A stretch of DNA of 28,010 bases, taken from the NCBI GenBank assembly GCA_945869725.1, contig CAMBPO010000034.1:1-28010 (forward strand), read 5' to 3'. Made by a program: the position numbers and the translations under genes. Positions 15,353-24,575 of this stretch are shown here, piece after piece (the stretch's first letter is position 1; the number at the start of each line of letters is the position of its first letter). The DNA is from Klebsiella pneumoniae. GTDB taxonomy: Bacteria > Pseudomonadota > Gammaproteobacteria > Pseudomonadales > Pseudohongiellaceae. The notes under the pieces were generated by a model. The model had not been told where the DNA came from, made no database searches, and saw only the letters and a list, made by a program, of their open reading frames with translations.

Positions 15353-16588
15353 ATGGCGGGCAGTACAGTCAAAACACGCCGGTGGAGCGGTGGGCCGGGC
15401 GCGGTGGTCGCGGCGGCGTTTATCGGGCCTGGCACGGTCACCGTCTGCACACTGGCTGGCGTGCAGTTTGGTTTTGCCTTGCTGTGGGCCATGCTGCTGT
15501 CGACGGTGGCCACGGTGATTCTGCAGGATATGTCAGCGCGTATCGGCATTGTGACCGGTCGCGGACTCGGGGAAGTCATCCGTGCCCAACTCACCCGCCC
15601 GCTGCCCAGATTTCTGGTGCTGGGCCTGATCATGTTTGCCATTGTTGCCGGCAATGCAGCCTACGAAGCCGGCAATATCAGCGGAGCCCGTCTGGGACTT
15701 GAGACATTGTCTGACAATAACCGGCCGGAATTCGCGCCGCTGTTGAGTGTGCTGGTTGGCGCTATGGCTTTCGGATTGTTGTATCAGGGCAGTTACCGTG
15801 TTCTGGAACGGGTGATGATCAGTCTTGTGGTGCTGATGAGTCTGGCATTTTTGTTGACTGCTGTGCTGACACGGCCTGACATCGGAGCTTTGCTGCGGGG
15901 CCTACTGGTGCCATCGGTAAGTGATGCCAGCATCCTTACCATTGTGGGGCTGATCGGCACCACCGTGGTGCCCTACAATCTGTTTCTGCACGCTGCTCTG
16001 GTCAGGGAAAAGTGGCAAGGTACCCAGCATCTGTCCGATGCCCGCGTGAACAGTTTGATTGCCGTCAGTCTGGGCGGTCTGGTGTCGATGGCCATCATTG
16101 TTTCGGCGGCAGCGATTAACAGCGATACCGTCAACAATGCGGTTGATCTGGCGAGGGGTCTGGAGCCGTTGTTTGGCAGTTTCGCCCGCTATTTTCTGGG
16201 CCTTGGATTGTTTGCGGCCGGCATCACCTCAGCAATGACCGCGCCGCTGGCAGCGGCTTTTGTGGCGCGCGGCTGTCTGGGCTGGAGTGACGCAGAGGGT
16301 GATTTAAAAAGCTGGCGGTTCCGCGCTGTGTGGATGTTTGTGCTGTTGATGGGCGTGGTGTTTTCCTCATTGGGCATCAACCCGATTGATATCATCCGCG
16401 CCGCACAGGTGGCCAACGGCATCACCCTGCCGCTGGTGGTGGGCATTATTTTGTGGCTGGTCAATCAACACTCAGTGTTGGGGGAGCACCGCAATACGCT
16501 GCTGCAGAATATTGCGGGCGGTGTGATTTTTCTGGTGACCATCGCGCTGGGCCTGCGAGCCATTGTGCTGGTGGTCAATGCACTTTGA
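15353..16588 (+). CDS. Nramp-like (SLC11-related) transporter with atypical metal-site motifs
   Basis: This 411-residue integral membrane protein has about 11 hydrophobic segments and clear Nramp-family character along its length (for example QDMSARIGIVTGRGLGE and NLFLHAALVREKW). The two metal-binding signatures are altered: the TM1 DPGN motif reads GPGT (residues 25-28), and the TM6 MPHN motif reads VPYN. The Asp and Asn of TM1 and the Met of TM6 coordinate Mn/Fe in studied Nramps, so this member may carry another ion or none. The ATG follows CAGGGA at a spacing of about 10 nt. No yybP-like Mn riboswitch or MntR-like site was recognised upstream. It is flanked by peptidase genes with no functional link. 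Confidence 0.8.
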   Translation: MAGSTVKTRRWSGGPGAVVAAAFIGPGTVTVCTLAGVQFGFALLWAMLLSTVATVILQDMSARIGIVTGRGLGEVIRAQLTRPLPRFLVLGLIMFAIVAGNAAYEAGNISGARLGLETLSDNNRPEFAPLLSVLVGAMAFGLLYQGSYRVLERVMISLVVLMSLAFLLTAVLTRPDIGALLRGLLVPSVSDASILTIVGLIGTTVVPYNLFLHAALVREKWQGTQHLSDARVNSLIAVSLGGLVSMAIIVSAAAINSDTVNNAVDLARGLEPLFGSFARYFLGLGLFAAGITSAMTAPLAAAFVARGCLGWSDAEGDLKSWRFRAVWMFVLLMGVVFSSLGINPIDIIRAAQVANGITLPLVVGIILWLVNQHSVLGEHRNTLLQNIAGGVIFLVTIALGLRAIVLVVNAL

Positions 16589-16618
16589 GGCGGGTTTGGG
16601 ACTAAAACAACGCAGCCG

Positions 16619-18583
16619 TCACGGCGTCAGCACCCGCGCATCTCGCAGCGCCAGTCGTAATGCGGCTTCATTAATTAACTGAAAAACCGTTGCATAGGTT
16701 TGTGTGCCAACCTTGATAAGGTCCTTGTACAGCCCGGTTGTCACTTCAAACTCACCGCTGCACACCGGCTGTTGCCGCAGAACCGTTGGCGTTGTTGAAC
16801 TGTTAAAGGCTCGCGATTTAACAATCTGAATAATGCCCTGCCCCATATCGATAACGTTAAACACCAGATCGATGTGAGACAAACCATCCACGCTGGCAGG
16901 CTGACCAGCATTGAGAATTCTCACACATGACTGGATAGTCATATCTGCCTCCGTCAGCAGGCCGATGTTGTTAAATCCGGTCTTCAGTGCAGGATCGGGA
17001 GCCACGCCAGGGAACGCGACCATCCAGTCACGGGTCGGACGGTATTGATGGATCGCAGAAGACAACACTGTGACCGATTCCGGCACCGAGTTATTCAGTT
17101 GCAGGTTGATCTTCAGCAGGGTTTGAAAACCCTCACCGGCCTCCGCACCTGACCGTCCGGAATACCGGGGGCCATTGTCGTTAACCTGCACAAACAGGCT
17201 GTGCTGGCCATTGCCGCCAAAATTCACCGTTTGCCAACCACCAACATTGGAGGTACCCAGTTCTTCCACTAACTCGTTGTCCAGAAAACGGTCGCCGTTA
17301 CGATCCATTCGCTGACCGGGCATATGCCAGACGACCTGAAGAGCGTGTTGCTCCAGATCGCTGGCCAGCACCCGCATTCTCACAGTGCCCGGGCCTTCCC
17401 CAGCGGCGATCTCCACATTAGCCATCGGCGGATTGTTAAACAGTGGCGTGGTCTGCACCGTCAGGGACAGCATCAACAACAACTCAGGCGCTGTCACCAG
17501 CTGCGGGTTCTCCACCACGTAAATTTTCCATTCACCCGGGATGTATTTGATGACACTGGTCTGTATGAAGCTAAAGGTTGAAAAGCAAGCACTGCGGGCC
17601 CTGCAGCTGAGCTGCCAGTTATCACGGCGGTATTCATAACCGCTGGGATCAACCACCACCAATTGCACGGGAATCTCAATGTCAGTCTGATTGTTAAAAT
17701 TCCCAAGCGGCGCAAACAGGCGCACCCACGCATCATCCGCTGTGCTGGCTGTCACCACCGTCAATGCCTGATCAAACTGCGCCTGTGTGCTCAAGACCAA
17801 CATGGCATCGGACGTGACGCGCGAGTTCTGATTATCTTTAAACAGAAACTGCGTCTTGGCGGCACTGGCCGCAGGCGGCGGAAAGAACTGCCACTCACGC
17901 AGGGGCCTTAGCAGATCAACCGTATTGGCCGGCTCGCCATACATGACCTGCACGGCGCGTATGTCATCGGTGCGCGGGTAACGAAGAAATGTGTAGGGGT
18001 TGGCATACATGATGGAGTCAGGTGAATCCGAATGCCCCAAGCCCAGCAGATGACCAAGTTCATGCACCAGCACACTGGTCATGCCGGATTCACATGTTGC
18101 AGACGTGCAGGATGAATTTAACTGCACAAAACCATCTGTGTAGGGAAAATACCCCAGCACGTTACTGTAAGCACCCGAGCGCGGACCCGCTTTCGCGGCA
18201 AACGCGTCTGTGCTGTTGGTCCAATACACGTTAACAATGCCATCTCGTAAGGATTGCGGGTTATTGTGATCAACCGGATAGTTGCCTGCTGGCAGTATTT
18301 CAAAGCGCACACCGCTGACCCGTGACCAGATGGCCGCCGCCTCAGTTAACTGTGCTAAAAATTTCTGCGGATCTGAAAAAGCAGCTGTTGCACCCTGCGG
18401 GTTGTAACCCAGGTGGATGACGTCTGTCCAACGTCCAAAGGTATTGCTGATACCCAGCGCCGGCAGCACCTGGCCTTGACGGCCTGGCTGCGTTTCAATG
18501 TCGACCACTGCATAGGCGGCTGAGCTGAGCAGCAGTGGAAGCAGAAAAACCAGCCAGACTGCCTTGAGCACTAATCGCATCAT
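16619..18583 (-). CDS. Secreted M10 matrixin-like zinc protease
   Basis: This 654-residue protein starts with a signal peptide (MMRLVLKAVWLVFLLPLLLS, cut near AAYA-VVD). The catalytic domain fills about residues 40-216 and contains HELGHLLGLGH (H174, H178, H184) and the Met-turn SIMY (M192), the full metzincin signature. The remaining 430 or so residues form beta-rich regions of unrecognised type, possibly for adhesion or substrate binding. I chose the ATG at 18583: in-frame codons reach further upstream to 18667, but that extension (SRRPLRSEHCALNTEHQTL) is encoded by repeat DNA and would bury the signal peptide. AAGG lies 10 nt before the start. It probably digests extracellular protein. The gene lies downstream of the amidohydrolase gene on the same strand, 260 bp away. 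Confidence 0.85.
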   Translation of the reverse strand: MMRLVLKAVWLVFLLPLLLSSAAYAVVDIETQPGRQGQVLPALGISNTFGRWTDVIHLGYNPQGATAAFSDPQKFLAQLTEAAAIWSRVSGVRFEILPAGNYPVDHNNPQSLRDGIVNVYWTNSTDAFAAKAGPRSGAYSNVLGYFPYTDGFVQLNSSCTSATCESGMTSVLVHELGHLLGLGHSDSPDSIMYANPYTFLRYPRTDDIRAVQVMYGEPANTVDLLRPLREWQFFPPPAASAAKTQFLFKDNQNSRVTSDAMLVLSTQAQFDQALTVVTASTADDAWVRLFAPLGNFNNQTDIEIPVQLVVVDPSGYEYRRDNWQLSCRARSACFSTFSFIQTSVIKYIPGEWKIYVVENPQLVTAPELLLMLSLTVQTTPLFNNPPMANVEIAAGEGPGTVRMRVLASDLEQHALQVVWHMPGQRMDRNGDRFLDNELVEELGTSNVGGWQTVNFGGNGQHSLFVQVNDNGPRYSGRSGAEAGEGFQTLLKINLQLNNSVPESVTVLSSAIHQYRPTRDWMVAFPGVAPDPALKTGFNNIGLLTEADMTIQSCVRILNAGQPASVDGLSHIDLVFNVIDMGQGIIQIVKSRAFNSSTTPTVLRQQPVCSGEFEVTTGLYKDLIKVGTQTYATVFQLINEAALRLALRDARVLTP

Positions 18584-18614
18584 TTTGCGGGTACCTTGAA
18601 GTGTTTGGTGTTCG

Positions 18615-18642
18615 GTGTTCAGAGCGCAGTGTTCAGAGCGCA
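18615..18642. repeat. Tandem duplication of a 14-bp unit
   Basis: GTGTTCAGAGCGCA occurs twice head to tail (18615-18628 and 18629-18642), preceded by the degenerate copies GTGTTTG and GTGTTCG. It lies just upstream of the matrixin start on the minus strand and abuts the inverted-repeat element at 18638. It is open in the matrixin frame, which creates a false N-terminal extension. Confidence 0.75.
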
Positions 18643-18794
18643 GCGGACGCCGGGAGGTTCCTCGCAACGGCGCTCTGCGCCTGATTGTGGCGGGCCATCC
18701 ATGGCCGCCACCCTGCGGGGCGCCGCTTGCGCAGCGCCAAAAATTGCTCCAGACAATTTTTTGTTGCTCGCTCTCCTCCCAGCGTCCACTGCGC
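18638..18794. repeat. Structured intergenic element with imperfect terminal inverted repeats
   Basis: GCGCAGCGGACGCCGGGAGG (18638-18657) is the reverse complement of 18775-18794 at 18 of 20 positions; the inverted similarity continues inward to GCAAC/GTTGC. The interior holds further palindromes: GGCGC-TCT-GCGCC (18669-18681), a near-perfect 25-bp palindrome centred on GGCCATCCATGGCC (18687-18711), GGCGC/GCGCC (18719-18738) and AAAAATTG/CAATTTTT with a 7-nt loop (18739-18761). It occupies the gap between the amidohydrolase stop and the matrixin start and looks like a REP/MITE-type element or a structured RNA. The A/T stem could terminate transcription. Confidence 0.6.
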
Positions 18795-18843
18795 TTTTGG
18801 CACTGTCGCTGTGCGCTGCCACTGTGCGCTGATTGCTGTCACC

Positions 18844-20598
18844 TCAACGTCGGTAAGTGATATCCCCACCCACAATGGTCATCACGTTTTCAGCCGTCAG
18901 AATCTCCTGCGGTGTCACCGTCATAAAATCGCGGTTGAAGATACTGAAATCGGCGTATTTGCCGACCTCAACCGTGCCGCGCAGGTTTTCTTGGAAAGAG
19001 CCGTGCGCCGCCCAGATGGTGAACATTTTCAGCGCCGACTCTCGTGACACCGCCAGCTCAGGATGCCAGCCAGCGCCATCGGTGCCGTCCAGACGTTTGC
19101 GCTCAATGGCGGCATAAAACTCGATGCGCGGATCACCCACTTCTACTGGCGCATCCGAGCCACCCAGAATCATCAGCCCGCGATCCACCAGCTGCTGCCA
19201 GGGGTAGGCGTAACCCAATCGGTCAGCGCCCAGACGATCTGGCGCGAAGTTGAGGTCGCCAATGCCGTGGCTGGGCTGCATGGACGGCAACACATTCATG
19301 GTCACAAAACGTTGTTGGTCACTGGGCGGAATAATCTGTGCGTGTTCCATGCGCCAGCGCAGATCGGTGCTGATCCACTGATCCTGTGGCACGGCATCCC
19401 ACGCCTCCTGATACCAGTCCAGCAAGGTGCGCACGGCGCGATCGCCAATCACGTGGGTCATGATCTGGAAACCCTGTTGCAGGGAGGCGTGTAACACCGG
19501 CACCAGCTCTTCTTTGGTGGTGCGGTTCATAAATCCGTTATGGTCGGCATCCGAGTAGTTTTCGATCAGCGCTGCGCCGCGCGAACCCAGTGTGCCGTCA
19601 ATAAACACCTTGATACCACGCACATCCAGAAGATCATCCTCGGTTTTTTCGCGGCCACGGCGGATAAATTCGTTGGCTTCTGCAATAGGCACGGCAGCAT
19701 ACACGCGGTGCGCCATCTCGCCTTCAGCGTGCAGTTCTTTGAGAAGATCCACCAGCCGCAGGGACATGCCTGCGTCATGTGTCTGTGTCCATCCCACGGC
19801 AGCATTGGCCTGCAAACCACGCAGCAGATTGTCTTTCAGATACTCATCGGTTTCCGGTGGCAGAATGGCCCGGAACACATTCATGGCATTAGCCAACACA
19901 TAACCGGTCGGGTTGCCATCGATATCACGCTCGAAACGACCGCCCTCGGGATCAGGGGTGTCACGTGTCACACCCGCTAGCTCCAGTGCGCGGGAGTTCA
20001 CCAACGCAGACACACCGTCAGCACGCGGCATGTACAAAGGCTTGTTCTGGGTGAACGCATCGACGTCGGCTTTGTTCAGAAAGCGCTGTTCATCGGTCCA
20101 CTCCCGCTCGATCCAGCCACGGCCCTGAATCCACTCACCTTCCGGAATGGTTGCGGCCCATTCTTCAATTCTGTCCACCGTGCCTTGCAGCGTGGGGATA
20201 CCAAACAGACTGAGCGTTTTGGTCCGCCGACCTACGCCTTCCAGGTGCTGATGGCTGTCTGCAAAACCGGCGTACACCGTATTTCCGGCCATATCCATGA
20301 TTTGTGCATCACCACACATGTAGGCTGCAGCATCGGCATTACTGCCCACAAACACAATACGACCGTCGAGCGCAGCAACAGCCTCGGCTGTCCACTGCGC
20401 GTCGTTGGCGGTGTAAATGGTGGTGTTATGCAGGACCAGATCAGCGTCCTGACAGGCGGCATCTGTTGCGGATGGAGCTGCGGATGATGCCGTGGCTACT
20501 GCTGCCGGGTCGGCCGGGGTTGTCGCCGGCTCGCTGCAGGCGGCTGCCAGCAAACCAAGTGCAAACACGTAAATCATTTTGTTGTCATGGATTTTCAT
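18844..20598 (-). CDS. YtcJ-type amidohydrolase (amidohydrolase family 3), lipoprotein
   Basis: This 584-residue metal-dependent hydrolase has a lipoprotein signal, FALGLLAAAC (C21), and an Ala/Thr/Pro-rich linker. The early metal motif is FADSHQH (H116, H118). Later family blocks are VFIDGTLGSRGAAL, MTHVIGDRAVRTLLDWY, WRMEHAQIIPPSD and ILGGSDAPVEVGDPR, followed by the LRGTVEVGKYADFSIF closing motif. Substrates of this family are various amides and ureides; none can be named here. I chose the ATG at 20598, with AGGAAA 8 nt before it; an in-frame ATG six codons upstream has no ribosome site. The gene precedes the matrixin gene on the same strand and is divergent from the MFS gene. Confidence 0.85.
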   Translation of the reverse strand: MKIHDNKMIYVFALGLLAAACSEPATTPADPAAVATASSAAPSATDAACQDADLVLHNTTIYTANDAQWTAEAVAALDGRIVFVGSNADAAAYMCGDAQIMDMAGNTVYAGFADSHQHLEGVGRRTKTLSLFGIPTLQGTVDRIEEWAATIPEGEWIQGRGWIEREWTDEQRFLNKADVDAFTQNKPLYMPRADGVSALVNSRALELAGVTRDTPDPEGGRFERDIDGNPTGYVLANAMNVFRAILPPETDEYLKDNLLRGLQANAAVGWTQTHDAGMSLRLVDLLKELHAEGEMAHRVYAAVPIAEANEFIRRGREKTEDDLLDVRGIKVFIDGTLGSRGAALIENYSDADHNGFMNRTTKEELVPVLHASLQQGFQIMTHVIGDRAVRTLLDWYQEAWDAVPQDQWISTDLRWRMEHAQIIPPSDQQRFVTMNVLPSMQPSHGIGDLNFAPDRLGADRLGYAYPWQQLVDRGLMILGGSDAPVEVGDPRIEFYAAIERKRLDGTDGAGWHPELAVSRESALKMFTIWAAHGSFQENLRGTVEVGKYADFSIFNRDFMTVTPQEILTAENVMTIVGGDITYRR

Positions 20599-20848
20599 TA
20601 TGGTTTTCCTGTGCATGAGCTTTTGCTGGAGTCAGGCAACCGAGTATACCGACTCAATTCTATGCTGTAAGCATCAAAATCAACCACTTAAAGCTTGCCT
20701 GACCCGGCTGGTGGCAGATGGGTTGCATGACCGGAGCCACCGGTGTTTATTTCCCGATCAGCTTGCCCCCCAAGCGCAGTAACCGCTACAGTGAACGCAA
20801 GGGATCTGCCGAAAAACTCCACCTACCTTCGTCCATGGCTGCTGCAAC
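20599..20848. other. Divergent intergenic region before the MFS gene
   Basis: This 250-bp gap separates the amidohydrolase and MFS genes and should hold both promoters. No convincing hexamer pair, operator or RNA fold was found. Confidence 0.3.
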
Positions 20849-22081
20849 TTGAATCAAACTGCCCTTGAAACGCCCTCGCAACCGCCGGGGCTCGCACAAG
20901 GCATTCCCAAAAAGCGCTGGATCATATCAGCGCTGGGGGTGATGCAGATCTTTGCCTGGGGCAGTACTTTTTACCTGCCGGCGATTCTTGGCTCTTCGAT
21001 CGCAGCCGACACCGGCTGGCCGCTGGTGTGGATTGTGGGTTCATTGTCCATCGGACTTGTGGTTGCCGGGTTGGTGTCGCCCAAAGTTGGCGAGCGCATC
21101 GATAAAAAAGGCGGCCGCTGGGTGCTATCGGTGTCGTGTGTGTTGTTGACACTGGGCCTGGTGGTGACGGGCCTGTCGATCAACCTGTGGATGTATCTGG
21201 CCGGCTGGCTGATCCTGGGCATCGGCATGGGCACCGGGTTGTATGACGCTGCATTTGCCTCGCTGGGCCAGATCTATGGGCTCAAAGCGCGCTCAGCCAT
21301 CACCACCCTGACGTTGTGGGGCGGATTTTCCAGCACGGTCTGCTGGCCATTGTCCGCCTGGCTGCTGGAACAGGTGGGTTGGCGGGCCACCAGCCTGATC
21401 TATGCAGGGATCATGCTGCTGATCTGTCTGCCACTAATTCGCAAGGTATTGCCCGCCCGCGTGCGCCCGGCGATGCGTATGCAGACGGATGGCAAGTCGT
21501 CAGCTCTGCAGTTAAGCCATGCCGAGCAACAGCAGATGCAACTGGTGATGATGACATTGATGATTGCCGGTGCCATTGGTGCGATGGTTTCTGTCCACCT
21601 GTTGTTGCTGCTGTCAGAACGTGAACTGAGCTTGCAGCAGATGGTTGCACTTGGCGCTCTGATCGGCCCGGCGCAGGTCGCCGGACGTTTACTGGAAGCT
21701 GCCAACCGCGAGCGTCACCATCCCTTATGGACACTGACCATCTCCGTGGCATTAACCGCCTGTGGCCTGATCCTGCTCGCCAGCGGCGCTAACATTACCG
21801 CGCTGGCGATTATTCTTTACGGTGCGGGCAATGGCATCTTCAGCATCGCCAAAGGCGCATTGCCGCTTTACCTGTTTGGCACCGAGCGCTATGCGCGCAT
21901 CATGGGGCGGCTGGCCCGCCCGTCGATGCTGGCACAAGCCTTGGTACCGGCACTGGTGGCGTGGCTGTTGGCAGACGCCGGCCCGTTGCCCTCGCTGTGG
22001 CTGCTGTCGGCGCTGGGCATCAGCAATGTGCTGATTACCGCACGCCTGTGGCAACTGCGCAGGCAGCAACTCAGCGCTTGA
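20849..22081 (+). CDS. MFS transporter
   Basis: This protein of about 410 residues has 12 predicted membrane helices and the layout of the major facilitator superfamily: LGVMQIFAWGSTFYLPAIL in TM1, SPKVGERIDKKGGRWVL as the TM2-3 loop (the A-motif position), and a basic central loop at about 200-225. I recognise no substrate-specific motif. The start is uncertain: the best choice is TTG at 20849, with no obvious ribosome site, since the next candidate (GTG/ATG at 20939) would cut into TM1. serB starts 132 nt after its stop on the same strand. It could export or import a small organic compound. Confidence 0.75.
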   Translation: MNQTALETPSQPPGLAQGIPKKRWIISALGVMQIFAWGSTFYLPAILGSSIAADTGWPLVWIVGSLSIGLVVAGLVSPKVGERIDKKGGRWVLSVSCVLLTLGLVVTGLSINLWMYLAGWLILGIGMGTGLYDAAFASLGQIYGLKARSAITTLTLWGGFSSTVCWPLSAWLLEQVGWRATSLIYAGIMLLICLPLIRKVLPARVRPAMRMQTDGKSSALQLSHAEQQQMQLVMMTLMIAGAIGAMVSVHLLLLLSERELSLQQMVALGALIGPAQVAGRLLEAANRERHHPLWTLTISVALTACGLILLASGANITALAIILYGAGNGIFSIAKGALPLYLFGTERYARIMGRLARPSMLAQALVPALVAWLLADAGPLPSLWLLSALGISNVLITARLWQLRRQQLSA

Positions 22082-22213
22082 TCAGCTCCGGCAAAGGATA
22101 TCGCTGCCGACACTGGGAGCTGACGTCAGGCGATGATTTGCGGGTACAATGCCGACCTTGCAAAATACTGGCGTGGCAAAACACCCGCGAGGCACCACGG
22201 AGAGCATTTAAAC

Positions 22214-23437
22214 GTGAAGGAAATCATCCTGATCAACATCACCGGCCCCGACCGGCCGGGACTGACGGCCGCGATCACCGGCATCCTTGCGCGCTCCGAT
22301 GTCAATATTCTGGACATCGGGCAGGCGGTCATCCATGACACCTTGTCGTTTGGCATTCTGGTGGAGATGGGCGGCTCAACAGCGCCCGGGGCGGCCAAAC
22401 TTGACGTGCTCAATGATGTGATGATCCGTGGATCAGAGCTGGATCAGCAAGTCAAATTCACCCCCATCAGTGCTGAACAATATGCGCAGTGGGTGGGCGG
22501 GCAAGGCAAACCCCGACACATCGTGACCTTGTTGGCACGTCGAGTCACTGCCGATCACATTGCCAAAGTCAGCACCATTACTGCCCGTCACGGCCTGAAT
22601 ATTGACCACATCGATCGGCTCTCTGGCCGCATACCCGACGGTTTTCCCGCCGATCAGGGCAAAGGCTGCGTGGAGTTCTCGGTACGCGGGGAAGCCGCGA
22701 ATCCGGAGCAACTGCGTGCAGAATTCCTCACCATCGCCCAGCAACTCAACGTTGATATCGCCTTTCAGCAGGACAGCATTTTCAGACGCAATCGCCGCTT
22801 GGTGGTGTTTGACATGGACTCGACTCTGATCGACGCGGAAGTGATCGATGAGCTGGCCAAAGCCGCCGGTGTCGGCGAACAGGTGTCCGCCATAACTGAG
22901 CGCGCCATGCGTGGTGAACTGGATTTTAAGGCCAGTTTTCGCGAACGGGTGTCGCTGCTGAAGGGGCTGCCCGAGTCCACGCTGGAACAGATTGCGGCGA
23001 CGCTGCGTTTAACTGAAGGCGCTGAAACGCTGATCAGTCAGTTGCGTCGCCTGGGTTATAAAACGGCCATTCTGTCAGGCGGATTCACCTATTTTGCAGA
23101 GCGTCTGCAGAAAAAATTGGACATTGATTATGTGTATGCCAATACCCTGGTTGTCCGCAACGGTCTGGTGACCGGCGAGGTGCAAGAACCGATCGTGGAC
23201 GGGCAACGTAAAGCGGATTTATTGCGTGAACTGGCTCAGCGCGAAGGCATCAGTCTGGAGCAGACCATCGCAGTGGGCGATGGCGCCAATGACCTGCCGA
23301 TGTTATCGATTGCGGGCTTGGGTGTTGCGTTCCGTGCCAAACCACTGGTGAAGCAATCGGCCAAACAGGCGATTTCAACCCTGGGCCTGGATGGAATCCT
23401 GTATTTGCTGGGCTTCAGAGACCGCGACGGCCTCTGA
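22214..23437 (+). CDS. serB: Phosphoserine phosphatase with N-terminal ACT domains
   Basis: This 407-residue enzyme dephosphorylates phosphoserine in the last step of serine synthesis. The N-terminal half holds tandem ACT-like domains, the first beginning KEIILINITGPDRPGLTAAI; these probably sense serine. The HAD phosphatase half has VVFDMDSTLIDAEVIDELA (catalytic DxDST), ILSGGFTYFAERL (second motif with Ser and Gly), and VGDGANDLPML (Mg-binding motif). I chose the GTG at 22214: GGAGA at 22199-22203 precedes it at 10 nt and the product then starts exactly where ACT-SerB proteins do; an in-frame ATG at 22133 lacks a ribosome site and adds 27 unrelated residues. Confidence 0.93.
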   Translation: MKEIILINITGPDRPGLTAAITGILARSDVNILDIGQAVIHDTLSFGILVEMGGSTAPGAAKLDVLNDVMIRGSELDQQVKFTPISAEQYAQWVGGQGKPRHIVTLLARRVTADHIAKVSTITARHGLNIDHIDRLSGRIPDGFPADQGKGCVEFSVRGEAANPEQLRAEFLTIAQQLNVDIAFQQDSIFRRNRRLVVFDMDSTLIDAEVIDELAKAAGVGEQVSAITERAMRGELDFKASFRERVSLLKGLPESTLEQIAATLRLTEGAETLISQLRRLGYKTAILSGGFTYFAERLQKKLDIDYVYANTLVVRNGLVTGEVQEPIVDGQRKADLLRELAQREGISLEQTIAVGDGANDLPMLSIAGLGVAFRAKPLVKQSAKQAISTLGLDGILYLLGFRDRDGL

Positions 23438-23521
23438 AATCGGGCGTGATGACACTTTACAAGGGCGTGTGACAGAGATACCGTTGCAGCTATTCAAACG
23501 CTTACTGACAGGAGATCTGAC

Positions 23522-24556
23522 ATGAAAATGACTCAAACGCTGGCTGCAGGTTTTGTGCTTGCCGGTTTATCGCTGGCGATTGCGTCCACGTCCAGTGTTG
23601 CACAGAGCACGGAACGGCCAGATCTTAACGGTCTGTGGACCAATGCGTCACTGACCAACCTGCAGCGCCCGCAAGGTGTGGACACCCTGGTGGTCACTGC
23701 TGAACAGGCCGCACAGATTGTGGCCAATACCTCTGTTGCCGGTCTGCCTCTTGCAGAAGTGAACGCACCGGAAACTACAGTACCGGGCACTGCACCTCCC
23801 GCTGGCAGTTTTGACTTTGGCCTGCGTGGGTACAACGATTTCTGGATTGATCCGGGCTCTAATCTGGCAGTGGTCAGAGGCGAGTACCGTAGTTCCTTCT
23901 TGATTGATCCGCCCACCGGCAGAGTGCCACGTCTTGAAACACCACTAGTACAGATTCAGCGCGGCTTCGGCGCGCGCTATCTCACCGGTCAGGGTAATGC
24001 AGACGGCCCAGAAGCACTGCCACTGGCGGAACGTTGTTTCCTGGGGTTTGGCAATACCGCCGGTCCCGGCATGATGGGCACCTTGTATAACAGCACCTAC
24101 CAGTTTGTGCAGACCGATGACTATCTGATGATTCTGGTTGAGATGAATCATGACGCCCGCATCATTCCGCTGTATGCCAGCGCAGACCAAGCACGCGCCA
24201 ATGAGCGCCCTGCAGAGCTTGACCAATGGTTTGGCGATTCACGTGGCTGGTTTGAGGGTGAGTGGCTGGTGGTTGAAACCGTGAATATCAGTTCACAGCA
24301 AATGGCTGAAAGTTCAGTACCAATAACGCCGGACGGCAAAATTACCGAGCGTTTTATGCGTTATTCCGATACCGAAGTGGTTTACCAGTTCACCGTCGAA
24401 GATGCCAATCTGTACAGCCAACCATGGACTGCCGAACTGAGTTATCACGCCACTGAAGGCCCCATGTACGAATACGCCTGCCACGAAGGCAACTATGCGA
24501 TGCCCGGTATTCTGGCCGGCGCGCGTCGTGCCGAAGCTGAGGCTGCCACTCAATAA
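23522..24556 (+). CDS. Uncharacterised secreted two-cysteine protein, paralogue B
   Basis: This 344-residue secreted protein is a paralogue of the one at 6980-7990. The signal peptide ends near SVAQS-TERPDL. Shared blocks, in order, are RPDLNGLWTNASL, RGYNDFW, SSFLIDPPTGRVPRL, ERCFLGF, YNSTYQFVQTDDYLMI, NHDARIIPLYA, FGDSRGWFEGEWLVVET, TERFMRYSDTEVVYQFTVED and YEYACHEGNYAMPGILAGAR. It also has exactly two cysteines, at the same two positions, which implies a conserved disulfide. Function is unknown. The ATG has CAGGAG 9 nt upstream. It follows serB by 84 nt on the same strand and precedes the peptide transporter by 86 nt, so co-transcription is possible but no functional link is evident. Confidence 0.8.
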   Translation: MKMTQTLAAGFVLAGLSLAIASTSSVAQSTERPDLNGLWTNASLTNLQRPQGVDTLVVTAEQAAQIVANTSVAGLPLAEVNAPETTVPGTAPPAGSFDFGLRGYNDFWIDPGSNLAVVRGEYRSSFLIDPPTGRVPRLETPLVQIQRGFGARYLTGQGNADGPEALPLAERCFLGFGNTAGPGMMGTLYNSTYQFVQTDDYLMILVEMNHDARIIPLYASADQARANERPAELDQWFGDSRGWFEGEWLVVETVNISSQQMAESSVPITPDGKITERFMRYSDTEVVYQFTVEDANLYSQPWTAELSYHATEGPMYEYACHEGNYAMPGILAGARRAEAEAATQ

Positions 24557-24575
24557 TTGTTGTCCCAGCTTCATC

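Noticed and set aside
18584..18667. 28-residue N-terminal extension of the matrixin protein
   Set aside because: It is encoded by the tandem repeat and inverted-repeat DNA, and a proper signal peptide with ribosome site starts at 18583.
18596..18875. Several overlapping open frames in the palindromic element
   Set aside because: They exist on both strands because the DNA is a low-stop, GC-rich repeat; no protein family is visible.
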